64,000 nucleotides of DNA from Leishmania martiniquensis (GCF_017916325.1 NC_090146.1:5001-69000); one strand, 5' to 3'; shown: positions 9,710 to 20,381, counted from the first letter of the stretch. Made by a program: numbers and translations. The notes: generated from the letters alone by a model not told the origin.

Positions 9710-10360
9710 CCTTAAACCTCTCCAATCATTTTAGGGTGCCCCAAGCAGCCATCATCGACGGCTTTTGTTTTTCACTCTGAATGGGGGCATTTCTTGCCCT
9801 CCCTCACCTCCTCTTCCCTCTCGCCCTCTCGTCTTTCGCGTTGAAACCACCAAGGCAGGTGGCTGTGGAGCGGTGGTGCTCTTTTATCGTACGCTCTACT
9901 TTTTTGGGTGAATAATCATGCGAAAACTTGAGATGGCAGCGCGAGGGTGATTTGGCGGAGGCACGGGAAAAAGCATATGCCGCTGCTATTCTGTGTTATG
10001 TGGTGTACCTCGTGCACTCGGTTGTAGGCACCTTCTGTACTGCGGACTGTGATACTTCCACCACAGCCAAACCATCCTAGAGGAGTCATGCACCAAAGTC
10101 TTCATATCTCTGTGCGCCCCTTCGCGTCACTTCTCGACGTCTGGTGCATCATAATACGCTGCTATCGCTGAAGCTGGTCTCGCTTGTAGCTCTGCGTTCT
10201 CCCCCTCCCCTTCCCATCGATAAGCGCACGTGCATACACGGAAACGTCACATGCGCACGCACATATCGGCACAGAAGCCTTTTGTTTTCGCATACGCATC
10301 GCTTACGGGGGTAACAGCATCAGTCGTCTTTAGCAAAACAGCTGAATAGGAGCGGTATTA
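9710..10360. other. Intergenic region, no gene seen
   Basis: CT-rich blocks at about 9795-9840 and 10198-10216 look like splice or polyadenylation signals. An AG at about 10317-10318 lies 40 bases before the next ATG. No conserved small open frame. Confidence 0.5.
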
Positions 10361-13300
10361 ATGACCAAAAAGAAAAACGACTCCCTCTCCTGCAGTTTAG
10401 TTCACGCGTACGACACAGGTGAAAATGGCGAAGTGAAGGAAGAGATCGACGTCATCGTCAACACATACGAAAATGTTCGGGTGTCCGGCAAGAGCCTGGC
10501 GCACTATCGAGTGCTCATCCCACTTGCATCCGAGAGCCGCCCGAGCAGACGCGTCACACTGGAGATTCGTGTAGTGCCGGGGTATCCGTATGTGGCGCCC
10601 GCCATCAGTCTTTTGTTCCCGCCAGGTCTGCGACCAGGGTCTGAGGATACGCTGTCGGAGTACGAGGTGAAACAAATGGCTAAGGAAGTGTGGGACAGCA
10701 TTCAGCCTTGCCTCCCTAGTGGTATGCCTTGCATGATGCAGATCATCTCTACTGTGGCCACTATTGTAGAGTGTGGTATCGATCCGCCGTCGCAGCAGCA
10801 GAGCCGAAAGTCACAGGGTGAGCCCAAAGTGCTTACAGCAGGTCAGTCATCATCACAGACCCCAGTTCCGCTGAAGGCGAAGGAAGCGTTGAAGCTCAGT
10901 CTGTTTGCGTTTCACCTTCTGAAGAAGTGCTGTCACATGAAGGACCCGGAGTCGAATGAGGAGGCCGCCAGCAACTTTGACTGGCTTGCCAAGTATCTGC
11001 TGGACAGCGCCGGCATTTTCCCTGAAGCGGCTCGCAGATTTTTCCCATGGAACGGGATTTCGTTTTCGCGCGCTTTCACCACGAACATCGAGGGCGTTCT
11101 GGCCCTCCCGGTGGAGCAGCAGGGTCTACCAAAGTGGCTATGGGAGGACGAAGGATGCAACCTGCGCATTCAGCAGGGCTCGGAGGGTCGCTACCGGAAC
11201 GAGTTCATCCAGCAGCGACTTCTCGGTTCCGGTGGTTTCGCGCCTGTGTACGTTTGCCGGAAGAAGATCGATGGTCGCCTGTATGCAATTAAAAAGATTG
11301 CAATGTCAGAGGCGCAGTCGGAGAAAGTGCTCCGAGAAGTGCAGACCCTCGCTGCACTGAATCACAAGAACATTGTTCGCTACTACGATGCATGGGTCGA
11401 GGGCGGGTGCGATGAGGATTTACGCGAATTCGTCGAGGCGGATGCAGAGAACGAGGAGGATGAGGAAACGGAGCATGGCGGAAAAACACCACCTTCCACC
11501 TCGCGCGCTGCGGTCCGACCCTCGACATGCTCGGATACTGACCGCACTTCTTCACCTTACTCGTCATCAGAGGCAGAGAGCAGCCCCGCGGACACAAGTG
11601 AGAGTGACGACGAACTCGAGGAACCCTGTAGCAATAGTGACGGCGCACCAAGTGATGCCGAAACAGAGAAAGGGGTGAAGCGGTCACCTATAAAATGCCA
11701 GACACTTTATATCCAGATGGAGCTGTGTTCTGCTCGCTCACTTCGCCATTTGATCGAGGAAAGTGACTCCAGCGGCTCTGGTGGCATCTTCTCTTCTGCC
11801 AACGGTGAAAAGGTTGCCGTGTCGATTCTCCGCCAGCTTCTTTCCGTCACAGCTCACACGCATCGCGAGCGCATTGTTCATCGGGATCTGAAGCCTGACA
11901 ATGTGCTGTTCCAGATGGAATCAAATCACAACAGTGATGAAGCTGGGACAATTCGGGTCGCAGACTTTGGCCTGGCGCGGGTCATGAGCGGCGTAAAGCG
12001 CATCACGAGCGTTCTAGACGTGGATGATGCAAGCACGTCTACGAATATGGCCTCCGAAAGCCATCCAACAGGCAACTGCGGCTCAGTGCTGTACTGCGCT
12101 CCAGAGCAAGAGAAGGGTCTCGAGTACGATTTCAAGGTTGATGAGTTCAGTATAGGAATGATCGCCTTCGAAATGTGGCTTGCCATCGCGGGAAAAGGCT
12201 TCCGTGAGCGTTTCACTATTATGGGCGAAGTCTGGCGCAGTGGCAAGCTACCACAGTGGTTTGTGAAGTGGAATCCGACGATGGCGGAGATTATCGAGGG
12301 GCTACTTGAGCCCGACCCGCGTCAGCGAACCACCTGCGAGGCTGTCCTGAGCACGGCCGAGCTTCCAGGTGATCCGGCGGATCTCACGAGTGCGCTGGAT
12401 ACAGTGGACAAGTATGGCGAGCGAATAGCTGGACGCATCATCCAAAAAATCCAGCGAATGGGATGTGAGTTCCGAAAGCCGTCTAGGGCATACCGCGACG
12501 ACACACGATTTGTGGGATCGACTCAGTGCACGGATGTGGTGCAAGCGGTTCAGGTGATTGGCATGCTGCACGGCGCCGTCCCTGTAGCGTTCTTTGATTC
12601 GACGGTGGCAATGAATCCCAAGCTGGCTGAAATGAATGTGGACTGTGTGGTAGACGGTAGAGGCCACAGCTTTGCCTACTCCACCCATCCACACTTTGCG
12701 ATTGCGTCGTTTCTGGGCATGCAAGAGAACGGCTCCATCGGCTCTTTTTATCAGTTTTACCATCGCGCTCGTTCCTACGTCGTCTTTACGACGCCACTGC
12801 CCCACCTCGACGTATTCAACGAGTGCGTGCTGGACCCGTTCCTGTCGCTATGTCACCTCCTTGCGCTCACAGAAATGACGGAGCCGGTCGAGGTGATTGT
12901 GTCACATGCACACTGGTTCAAGACAGTGTTTCCCACCGAGATCGGAACACGGTCGCCGCCACCCGCCCTGTGTCATTTGCGCAGCGAGATTCACACAGCA
13001 GACCAAGTGGGGCATGCCATCTCGAGGATCACTGAGAGCCTGTGCGCTGCGGGACTGCTGATCTGCGACGAGCGCGACGAGTACATCAAAAAATATACGA
13101 TTGCAGTGCTTGATGTCATTAAAATGTTTGCAGCACACATGAATACACACCTCACTTTAGCTATGGATCCAGCATTGCAGCCGAGTGACTTACTCGTTGC
13201 GCGGAGAGCCCTGGAGACAGGTGTCCTTTTTGAGTGTCGCTCTATGCGTGGAAAGGTGTCGTTGGCCTTTGGATGTTCTCTGGACAACTTTACAGCCAAC

Positions 13301-14053
13301 TGCACCGTTGTCAACCCCGACACTTCGGCGTTTTCCGTAGTGGTGGATGTGCAGCAGCTGCTTAGCGTCGCGATGCACGTGCATCTGAATTGGCGTGAAA
13401 ACCTTCTGTTAGACGGCATAGCGGCAAAGCGGCAAGACCTGTACTCACTCACGCAACTCCCTCACGTTGTGGAGGCGGCGATTCAGCTGTGGAAGGGAAA
13501 CATCCGAGCGTGTATACGCGCCGACACGGACGCTCACGCATTGGCGCGGGCCTTGAAGGCGAAGCAAATCAGGTGGCTACTCGTGGATGGTAAGCGAATA
13601 GTTGCGGCGTCAACGAACCAGCAGAGTAAAGTAAACGGCCATGGCGGCGACATCGCCCTCGACGACCTACGACAGGTCGTCCGCAGCCTCTCAGTAAAAG
13701 AGAAGTCGACAAGCGGCGCGAACATCGATGTTCAGTTCCTTTCTGGGAAAGGCGAGAGCCGCACAGCTGATAAGATTGTAGAACTTTTCTCTACAATGAT
13801 GACACCGCCTCCGACCACAGTTTTGGTGGTGAATGCCGGCGTGAAGCGAATTCAGGAGTGCCTCGAGCAGTTTAACGAGTCGGCGTCGGAATCGCCACTG
13901 GAGAACCCTGTCGAGCCTACACTGGCCAAGTGGGTGAGAGCTAATGCGGCAGCATCGAGTGTTGTGCCTGTCTACTCTCTGACCGACGGAAAGATTGTCT
14001 TCTTCGTGAATTACAAGCGCTTCAAGGTATTCAGCAAGAGGATTAAGCCTTGA
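10361..14053 (+). CDS. GCN2-type eIF2-alpha kinase (1230 aa)
   Basis: Predicted to phosphorylate eIF2-alpha under amino-acid stress. The N-terminal RWD domain (about 20-140) contains VTLEIRVVPGYPYVAPAISL and would bind a GCN1-like activator. The kinase domain has the glycine loop GSGGFAPVYV near 290, catalytic Lys in YAIKK (K311), HRDLKPDN (H507-N514) and DFG (535-537). Between helix C and the hinge lies an acidic/Ser-rich insert of about 100 residues, a hallmark of eIF2-alpha kinases. From about 690 on there is a degenerate histidyl-tRNA-synthetase-like region (for example VQVIGMLHGAVPVAFF), which in GCN2 senses uncharged tRNA. It is shorter than yeast or human GCN2 (about 1650 aa) and has no second pseudokinase. 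It corresponds to the trypanosomatid eIF2K1 class as I recall it. Confidence 0.9.
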   Translation: MTKKKNDSLSCSLVHAYDTGENGEVKEEIDVIVNTYENVRVSGKSLAHYRVLIPLASESRPSRRVTLEIRVVPGYPYVAPAISLLFPPGLRPGSEDTLSEYEVKQMAKEVWDSIQPCLPSGMPCMMQIISTVATIVECGIDPPSQQQSRKSQGEPKVLTAGQSSSQTPVPLKAKEALKLSLFAFHLLKKCCHMKDPESNEEAASNFDWLAKYLLDSAGIFPEAARRFFPWNGISFSRAFTTNIEGVLALPVEQQGLPKWLWEDEGCNLRIQQGSEGRYRNEFIQQRLLGSGGFAPVYVCRKKIDGRLYAIKKIAMSEAQSEKVLREVQTLAALNHKNIVRYYDAWVEGGCDEDLREFVEADAENEEDEETEHGGKTPPSTSRAAVRPSTCSDTDRTSSPYSSSEAESSPADTSESDDELEEPCSNSDGAPSDAETEKGVKRSPIKCQTLYIQMELCSARSLRHLIEESDSSGSGGIFSSANGEKVAVSILRQLLSVTAHTHRERIVHRDLKPDNVLFQMESNHNSDEAGTIRVADFGLARVMSGVKRITSVLDVDDASTSTNMASESHPTGNCGSVLYCAPEQEKGLEYDFKVDEFSIGMIAFEMWLAIAGKGFRERFTIMGEVWRSGKLPQWFVKWNPTMAEIIEGLLEPDPRQRTTCEAVLSTAELPGDPADLTSALDTVDKYGERIAGRIIQKIQRMGCEFRKPSRAYRDDTRFVGSTQCTDVVQAVQVIGMLHGAVPVAFFDSTVAMNPKLAEMNVDCVVDGRGHSFAYSTHPHFAIASFLGMQENGSIGSFYQFYHRARSYVVFTTPLPHLDVFNECVLDPFLSLCHLLALTEMTEPVEVIVSHAHWFKTVFPTEIGTRSPPPALCHLRSEIHTADQVGHAISRITESLCAAGLLICDERDEYIKKYTIAVLDVIKMFAAHMNTHLTLAMDPALQPSDLLVARRALETGVLFECRSMRGKVSLAFGCSLDNFTANCTVVNPDTSAFSVVVDVQQLLSVAMHVHLNWRENLLLDGIAAKRQDLYSLTQLPHVVEAAIQLWKGNIRACIRADTDAHALARALKAKQIRWLLVDGKRIVAASTNQQSKVNGHGGDIALDDLRQVVRSLSVKEKSTSGANIDVQFLSGKGESRTADKIVELFSTMMTPPPTTVLVVNAGVKRIQECLEQFNESASESPLENPVEPTLAKWVRANAAASSVVPVYSLTDGKIVFFVNYKRFKVFSKRIKP

Positions 14054-14463
14054 AGCAAAAACAAGCAGGACAGTACGCCTGGTCACTCTAGCCTCGCTGC
14101 CTCTTCGTAAGGAAACGCTTGCGACATGATGGCTTCCTTACTTCATTTTTTTCTCTGTAACGCTTTCGCTCCGCAGCTCATGAAGCTCGTATTGCTATTC
14201 TCAACTTATTTGGTGGTGCGCCGAGACAAAAGCGTCCCCGCACGTGGCGTGGGTGGGGAAGGTGATATCGAAGGGATGTATGTATCCTGAGCTGTTGATC
14301 TATGCCGCTTTCTTTGCGATCGGTGCGTGTTTGTGTGTGAAGAAGGGAGGAAAAGACTGTCAACTGCTCTTTTTTTTTAACTTCTCCTGTAACGCCGCTG
14401 CTCCTACCATGCCGCCCTATCGTCTGCTGAACATTTCCCTTTCTGTTTTCTTCTCAATATTTC
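14054..14463. other. 3' untranslated/intergenic DNA before repeat copy 1
   Basis: T-rich and CT-rich sequence (for example around 14370-14385). No gene seen. It places the dispersed repeat about 0.4 kb downstream of the GCN2-type gene. Confidence 0.5.
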
Positions 14464-15030
14464 CAACTTCCCCCCCTCCTCCCTGATGGTAGCGGAGACA
14501 CGCGCTGACAAGCGCGTGTGGGTATCTCAGGCGGCTCGTCTATTCCCGCCCCGTGCGAAGGGACGAAGCAGCCCTCCTCCCCCCTCCCTTTCCTCATTCC
14601 GTGCCCGTGCAGGACCACCTCTGGCGGTGACAGGGGCCAGGTCGCCTGCGGCGTGGAGAGGCGAGAGCGCTGTATCGCTACGCGCGTCGGGGCTCAGGGG
14701 CTGAGCGGCGGTGCGTCAGAGGCAACTGCGACCACGAACACGCTTGCGCCGTCCATAGGATAGGCAACGTGTCAGCGTGGCTGGATCACATGTCGCCTGG
14801 CCCCTGCTGTCCGCTGGTGCGGAGGGCGACGGAGGGGCGGACTCTGAGGCAGGTGCGGTGTTCGGATGACTTGGTCGGCGCGTCGGCGTAACACGTCTCT
14901 AGACGGCCGCGTCGCACGATGAGGCGCTGAGGCCTCGGTGTATGCGTGTGTGTGTGTGAGGGCCAGGGGGTCTAGTGGAGCTGAACTGATCTTGTATGGT
15001 GACATGGACATGTGAAGAAAAGAAGCGTAC
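14464..15030 (+). repeat. Dispersed repeat, copy 1 (SIDER-like, ~567 bp, head type A)
   Basis: This block recurs almost letter for letter at about 20382-20945, with one base difference in the part I aligned (T/C at 14999/20914 or adjacent) and a 3-base difference in the pyrimidine leader. The body from about 14540 is also found at 40492-40908. It begins after a CT tract with TGATGGTAGCGGAGACACGC and ends with the purine-rich GAAGAAAAGAAGCGTAC. It has no coding capacity; short open frames in it are chance. Size and position in untranslated DNA fit the SIDER class of degenerate Leishmania retroposons, but I could not check the 79-bp signature, so the family name is tentative. Confidence 0.8.
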
Positions 15031-15696
15031 TTGCCTCCACGTATTCATTATATCGATGCTGAAACAAGAGGAAAAGCCAAGGTGCGGAAGGATCGTACCC
15101 AGCAAACGTTGGTAGGGAGGAAGACGATCACAAGTCGCATGTGAATGAACCTTCACGCACTGGGAAGCTATAAGTGGGGGCAGCTGGAGGAGGTGCAACC
15201 ATTTTCACAATGGGGGCGCAAAAGGCTGCGCTGGTGCAGTTCGCTGAGGAAGTCGGTCATGTCAATGCAGCGGGGCCTCAAAGCCAAATCCACTTACCTC
15301 ACCCTCACGCCTTCTGTCCTTTATCGGCAGTTCCCACTTGAGGAGTACAGCTGCACCCTGTAGGCTCTCGCATACAAGTTGGGGTGTCTCTTTTTTCCCG
15401 ACCAAGATACGCTTGGACGGCAGCTGCTTTGCTTTGAGCGGAGCAGCGCAGAGGTTTATCAAAGACTCTCACAGCACTCCCTGTCTCTGGGGAGAGCTAT
15501 ACACAGCTGGATTGCCGAGTGCGAAGGTGCTGCACGTGCGCTTTACCCGCACAGCTCGCGCTCCTCGCAACGGCGACTTACGGTGTCTGTTCAACCTTAT
15601 CATTTTTGCCGGTTGTCTCCTCGGTTATCTAGCGCACCCACTTTGCTGTTTCGCTTGCGCTTTGAGGGAGTGCAGCTGCCGCTTGCCAGTGCCGGC
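15031..15696. other. Intergenic region upstream of the GRIP gene
   Basis: The frame of the next gene stays open back to 15379 but has no ATG before 15697 and contains pyrimidine tracts typical of 5' untranslated DNA (for example 15601-15650). I treat it as untranslated. Confidence 0.55.
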
Positions 15697-18600
15697 ATGG
15701 ACCGCTTCTTCAAGAAGAACTCCTCTGAAGCCGCGCAGGCCAAGGAGGAGGTGGAGCTGTTGCAGCAGAAGGTAAAAACGATGGGTGAGGTGGCGACCAA
15801 ATTAGAGACTCAGCTGAATGAGGAAAAGACGAAATACACTCTGCTGCTCACCAAAACAAACAATTGGAAAGAAAAAGTGAAAGCACTAACAGAGTCCGAT
15901 CGAGCACGCATTGCTGCGCTCGAATCAGAGCTGTCCGCCTACCGAGCGGCTGGCGAAGCCACTGGTGGCGAGGTAACGCCAGAGGTACGTGCAACTGTTC
16001 AAGCGTCACTTCGCGACATCACGGCCAAACATGCCGTAGAGGTGCGTGCATGCAAGGAGCAGGTCGAAGCTGCGCAGGCCATTGCTCGCACGAAAGAAGC
16101 GACAATATCAGAGCTTATGCAAGAGTTGGAGGCCGTCAAAGCAGTGCATCTGGAGAGCCAGCAGCGCTTCGCAGAGGAGATGGAGTCTGTGACAGGCCAT
16201 TACGAAAAGGAGATGGCACAGCTGCGCGGCCAAGATGCATCTCTGCACCAGCTTCACGAGCTGCAATCCCGTTTGCAGGAACAGAAGAATGAGATTGCCT
16301 CGCTGGAGACTCACTCGGTGCAAAAGGCCCAGCTAATAAGTCTCCTTCAACAAGACTTGGCCTCATCTGCGGAGACAAACGGATTGCTGACGGCACAGGT
16401 GAGCGCCCTACAAGAATCGCTTGCGATCCTCGAGCAGAAGCAAGCAGCATGGAAGGAAAAGGTTAAGCAGATGAAGGCAAAAGATGACGCAACTATTAAG
16501 CTACTTCGCTCTGAACTCGCACACGAACGTGCATCTTCTCTTGAGCTGGTTAGCTCTCAGACTTCACCGACTGAGGTCCCTGCCTTCTGCCAGCCTGCCA
16601 CGAGCGCCGCAGCGACTGCGCATAATCCCCACTCTAACATGACTGCAGCTCAGCCGTCGCCACACCAACAGCGACCCTGCGAACTTCCCATTCAGCTCGA
16701 AGATGAAAGCCTCACCCGTAGCCAGTTTGAGGAGAAGCTGGAGGTATGGAAGCAGAAGGCCAAGCAAATAAAGCTTCAGGACATGCTCACAATTCAACAC
16801 CTGCAAAACGAGTGCACTCACCTTCGAAAGGCCCTTGGCCTACCAACAGACACCCAACCCGATACCTCTCCCACATCCGAAGAAGCTCTCCCAGCAACAA
16901 TCAACGAAACGATACCTGCCTCTCTCACTGATGAGGCCGCATGCCTTGGGCAGCAGCTGCAGGAGAAGACAGCGCAGCTCGAACAGCTGGAGGCAAGGGT
17001 ATCCGAGTGGAAGGAGAAGGTGAAAGCCACAAAGGCTCAGGACGCGGAGCGCATTGCCTCCCTGGAGGAGGAGCTGCAGCAGCTCCGCCAGCAGCTGACC
17101 GCCGGTGCGGACGAGCAGGCGCAGGCGAGCGAGACCCTGCGCGCTGAGCTGGCGGCAGCGCAACACGAGCGCGACGACGCCGCGCAGCGGGCACAGCAGC
17201 ACGCAGATGAGGCCGCATGCCTTGGGCAGCAGCTGCAGGAGAAGACAGCGCAGCTCGAACAGCTGGAGGCAAGGGTATCCGAGTGGAAGGAGAAGGTGAA
17301 AGCCACAAAGGCTCAGGACGCGGAGCGCATTGCCTCCCTGGAGGAGGAGCTGCAGCAGCTCCGCCAGCAGCTGACCGCCGGTGCGGACGAGCAGGCGCAG
17401 GCGAGCGAGACCCTGCGCGCTGAGCTGGCGGCAGCGCAACACGAGCGCGACGACGCCGCGCAGCGGGCACAGCAGCACGCAGATGAGGCCGCATGCCTTG
17501 GGCAGCAGCTGCAGGAGAAGACAGCGCAGCTCGAACAGCTGGAGGCAAGGGTATCCGAGTGGAAGGAGAAGGTGAAAGCCACAAAGGCTCAGGACGCGGA
17601 GCGCATTGCCTCCCTGGAGGAGGAGCTGCAGCAGCTCCGCCAGCAGCTGACCGCCGGTGCGGACGAGCAGGCGCAGGCGAGCGAGACCCTGCGCGCTGAG
17701 CTGGCGGCGGCGCAACACGAGCGCGACGACGCCGCGCAGCGGGCACAGCAGCACGCAGATGAGGCCGCATGCCTTGGGCAGCAGCTGCAGGAGAAGACAG
17801 CGCAGCTCGAACAGCTGGAGGCAAGGGTAGCCGAGTGGAAGGAGAAGGTGAAAGCCACAAAGGCTCAGGACGCGGAGCGCATTGCCTCCCTGGAGGAGGA
17901 GCTGCAGCAGCTCCGCCAGCAGCTGACCGCCGGTGCGGACGAGCAGGCGCAGGCGAGCGAGACCCTGCGCGCTGAGCTGGCGGCAGCGCAACACGAGCGC
18001 GACGACGCCGCGCAGCGGGCACAGCAGCACGCAGATGAGGCCGCATGCCTTGGGCAGCAGCTGCAGGAGAAGACAGCGCAGCTCGAACAGCTGGAGGCAA
18101 GGGTATCCGAGTGGAAGGAGAAGGTGAAAGCCACAAAGGCTCAGGACGCGGAGCGCATTGCCTCCCTGGAGGAGGAGCTGCAGCAGCTCCGCCAGCAGCT
18201 GACCGCCGGTGCGGACGAGCAGGCGCAGGCGAGCGAGACCCTGCGCGCTGAGCTGGCGGCAGCGCAACACGAGCGCGACGACGCCGCGCAGCGGGCACAG
18301 CAGCACGCAGATGAGGCCGCATGCCTTGGGCAGCAGCTGCAGGAGAAGACAGCGCAGCTCGAACAGCTGGAGGCAAGGGTATCCGAGTGGAAGGAGAAGG
18401 TGAAAGCCACAAAGGCTCAGGACGCGGAGCGCATTGCCTCCCTGGAGGAGGAGCTGCAGCAGCTCCGCCAGCAGCTGACCGCCGGTGCGGACGAGCAGGC
18501 GCAGGCGAGCGAGACCCTGCGCGCTGAGCTGGCGGCAGCGCAACACGAGCGCGACGACGCCGCGCAGCGGGCACAGCAGCACGCAGATGAGGCCGCATGC

Positions 18601-20217
18601 CTTGGGCAGCAGCTGCAGGAGAAGACAGCGCAGCTCGAACAGCTGGAGGCAAGGGTATCCGAGTGGAAGGAGAAGGTGAAAGCCACAAAGGCTCAGGACG
18701 CGGAGCGCATTGCCTCCCTGGAGGAGGAGCTGCAGCAGCTCCGCCAGCAGCTGACCGCCGGTGCGGACGAGCAGGCGCAGGCGAGCGAGACCCTGCGCGC
18801 TGAGCTGGCGGCAGCGCAACACGAGCGCGACGACGCCGCGCAGCGGGCACAGCAGCACGCAGATGAGGCCGCATGCCTTGGGCAGCAGCTGCAGGAGAAG
18901 ACAGCGCAGCTCGAACAGCTGGAGGCAAGGGTATCCGAGTGGAAGGAGAAGGTGAAAGCCACAAAGGCTCAGGACGCGGAGCGCATTGCCTCCCTGGAGG
19001 AGGAGCTGCAGCAGCTCCGCCAGCAGCTGACCGCCGGTGCGGACGAGCAGGCGCAGGCGAGCGAGACCCTGCGCGCTGAGCTGGCGGCAGCGCAACACGA
19101 GCGCGACGACGCCGCGCAGCGGGCACAGCAGCACGCAGATGAGGCCGCATGCCTTGGGCAGCAGCTGCAGGAGAAGACAGCGCAGCTCGAACAGCTGGAG
19201 GCAAGGGTAGCCGAGTGGAAGGAGAAGGTGAAGACTGCTAAGGTGAGGGACTCGGAGCGTATTATATCCTTGCGATCGGCGTTGGAAGAGTGGGAGGAGG
19301 AGGCTGCGAGTGTTCGTGCGGCTGTCGGAAATCTTTGTGGCGGTACAGCGAGAGACGGTGATGTTGGGTCACCTAAAGAGTGGGCGACGCGGGTGTGCTC
19401 TGCAGTGAAGAATGGGCAGACAGCGTTGTCTACCCTCTTACTGGAGTTAGGGTGGGAAGCGAGCTCGGTGTGCTTGGAGGCTGTGATGGAAAGGTATTTA
19501 GCGTATGAGCACGCGCGCGATGCCTTTATAAAGGTGGGAGACTCACGAGTGGAAGCTCTGGAGGGCGACATTGTGCGTCTCCGAAAATCGGAAGTGCTCC
19601 TGAAGGCGCGTTGCGAGGATGCCGAAGAGCAGCTGAAGCAGGCGTCAAGCCAAGCAGAGTGTGTTGCAGAACTGAAGGAAGAGACGAATGAGCTAAGGGC
19701 TCGGTGTGACCTTCTGCGAAAAGAACTTCAGAGGCAGCGAGAGGCAATGCAGCGAGACCGATGGCATGCCTGCGAGCCTACAAGCAGCGAGGTGGTGACG
19801 TCGACAGTGACGGAAAGCCCGACTGCAGTGCAGAGTGCATTGCTGGCGGCAGCTGGGGGTGTGTCGGAACGGGAGTTTTCGACGTTTGTGGGCAGCGTGG
19901 GTACCCTGGGCGGAACATACAAGCCGAACAAAGCAAGAGTAGAGCAGCTCGTGAAAGAAAACGATGAACTAAAGCGAGAAAACGCGCACAACAACGCCGT
20001 CATTGCTCAGTACATAAGAGAGTTGGAGGGGTACAAGGCGGATGAGCGTGTGAAGATCAGCATCGAGTATCTCCGCAACATTGTCCAACAGTATCTCTGT
20101 GCGACGGAGGAGCTGCGCCCGAAGATGATTCCCGCCATTTGCACAGTTCTCGAATTCAGCAACAAACAAAAAGAAGATGTTCAAAAAGCCAACCCGCGAT
20201 GCCCCCCATTTCACTGA
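15697..20217 (+). CDS. GRIP-domain golgin with long internal repeats (1506 aa)
   Basis: Predicted peripheral Golgi tethering protein. Nearly the whole chain is coiled coil. The C-terminus holds a GRIP domain (about 1452-1497, IEYLRNIVQQYL then MIPAICTVLEFS), which in other eukaryotes binds Arl1-GTP on the trans-Golgi. Residues 412-1147 consist of eight copies of a 92-residue unit, followed by a partial ninth copy to about 1178. The unit contains QLEQLEARVSEWKEKVKATK. Earlier, single-copy segments carry degenerate versions of the same phrase (WKEKVKALTESD, WKEKVKQMKAKDD, WKQKAKQIKLQDM), so the array grew from an older motif. Start at ATG 15697 gives MDRFFKKNSSEAAQAKEEV. It corresponds to TbGRIP of T. 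brucei as I recall. The gene sits between repeat copies 1 and 2. Confidence 0.9.
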   Translation: MDRFFKKNSSEAAQAKEEVELLQQKVKTMGEVATKLETQLNEEKTKYTLLLTKTNNWKEKVKALTESDRARIAALESELSAYRAAGEATGGEVTPEVRATVQASLRDITAKHAVEVRACKEQVEAAQAIARTKEATISELMQELEAVKAVHLESQQRFAEEMESVTGHYEKEMAQLRGQDASLHQLHELQSRLQEQKNEIASLETHSVQKAQLISLLQQDLASSAETNGLLTAQVSALQESLAILEQKQAAWKEKVKQMKAKDDATIKLLRSELAHERASSLELVSSQTSPTEVPAFCQPATSAAATAHNPHSNMTAAQPSPHQQRPCELPIQLEDESLTRSQFEEKLEVWKQKAKQIKLQDMLTIQHLQNECTHLRKALGLPTDTQPDTSPTSEEALPATINETIPASLTDEAACLGQQLQEKTAQLEQLEARVSEWKEKVKATKAQDAERIASLEEELQQLRQQLTAGADEQAQASETLRAELAAAQHERDDAAQRAQQHADEAACLGQQLQEKTAQLEQLEARVSEWKEKVKATKAQDAERIASLEEELQQLRQQLTAGADEQAQASETLRAELAAAQHERDDAAQRAQQHADEAACLGQQLQEKTAQLEQLEARVSEWKEKVKATKAQDAERIASLEEELQQLRQQLTAGADEQAQASETLRAELAAAQHERDDAAQRAQQHADEAACLGQQLQEKTAQLEQLEARVAEWKEKVKATKAQDAERIASLEEELQQLRQQLTAGADEQAQASETLRAELAAAQHERDDAAQRAQQHADEAACLGQQLQEKTAQLEQLEARVSEWKEKVKATKAQDAERIASLEEELQQLRQQLTAGADEQAQASETLRAELAAAQHERDDAAQRAQQHADEAACLGQQLQEKTAQLEQLEARVSEWKEKVKATKAQDAERIASLEEELQQLRQQLTAGADEQAQASETLRAELAAAQHERDDAAQRAQQHADEAACLGQQLQEKTAQLEQLEARVSEWKEKVKATKAQDAERIASLEEELQQLRQQLTAGADEQAQASETLRAELAAAQHERDDAAQRAQQHADEAACLGQQLQEKTAQLEQLEARVSEWKEKVKATKAQDAERIASLEEELQQLRQQLTAGADEQAQASETLRAELAAAQHERDDAAQRAQQHADEAACLGQQLQEKTAQLEQLEARVAEWKEKVKTAKVRDSERIISLRSALEEWEEEAASVRAAVGNLCGGTARDGDVGSPKEWATRVCSAVKNGQTALSTLLLELGWEASSVCLEAVMERYLAYEHARDAFIKVGDSRVEALEGDIVRLRKSEVLLKARCEDAEEQLKQASSQAECVAELKEETNELRARCDLLRKELQRQREAMQRDRWHACEPTSSEVVTSTVTESPTAVQSALLAAAGGVSEREFSTFVGSVGTLGGTYKPNKARVEQLVKENDELKRENAHNNAVIAQYIRELEGYKADERVKISIEYLRNIVQQYLCATEELRPKMIPAICTVLEFSNKQKEDVQKANPRCPPFH
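16930..19231 (+). repeat. In-frame tandem repeat array, 276-bp unit, 8 full + 1 partial
   Basis: Units begin at 16930, 17206, 17482, 17758, 18034, 18310, 18586, 18862, with a partial at 19138. I saw only two kinds of change among the units: TCC to GCC (Ser to Ala before EWKEK) near 17829 and 19209, and one A to G in the third unit near 17708. Such uniformity points to very recent expansion or ongoing gene conversion. Because the unit is a multiple of 3 and GC-rich, other frames on both strands also stay open across the array. Confidence 0.97.
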
Positions 20218-20381
20218 CCACTTGGGACGCTGCTAAGAGCAATGAGATCTCCGATTCTCCACCGATGATGGCAAGTCGTACTTCGATAATGGGATCCCCT
20301 TGGCGCGGCGTCATGCCAGCGGCGCAGGGGCATCTTGCACTACTCTTTCTTGGGATCCTTTCCATTGCATTCTTCATAATT
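20218..20381. other. Short 3' untranslated region of the GRIP gene
   Basis: About 165 bases between the GRIP stop and repeat copy 2. No gene seen. Confidence 0.5.

Noticed and set aside
16840..19204. Very long open frames on the minus strand (over 750 codons) and repeated 64-89 codon frames across the GRIP array
   Set aside because: They are shadows produced by an uninterrupted GC-rich 276-bp repeat; Leu/Arg/Pro/Ala monotony and exact periodicity show no independent coding.
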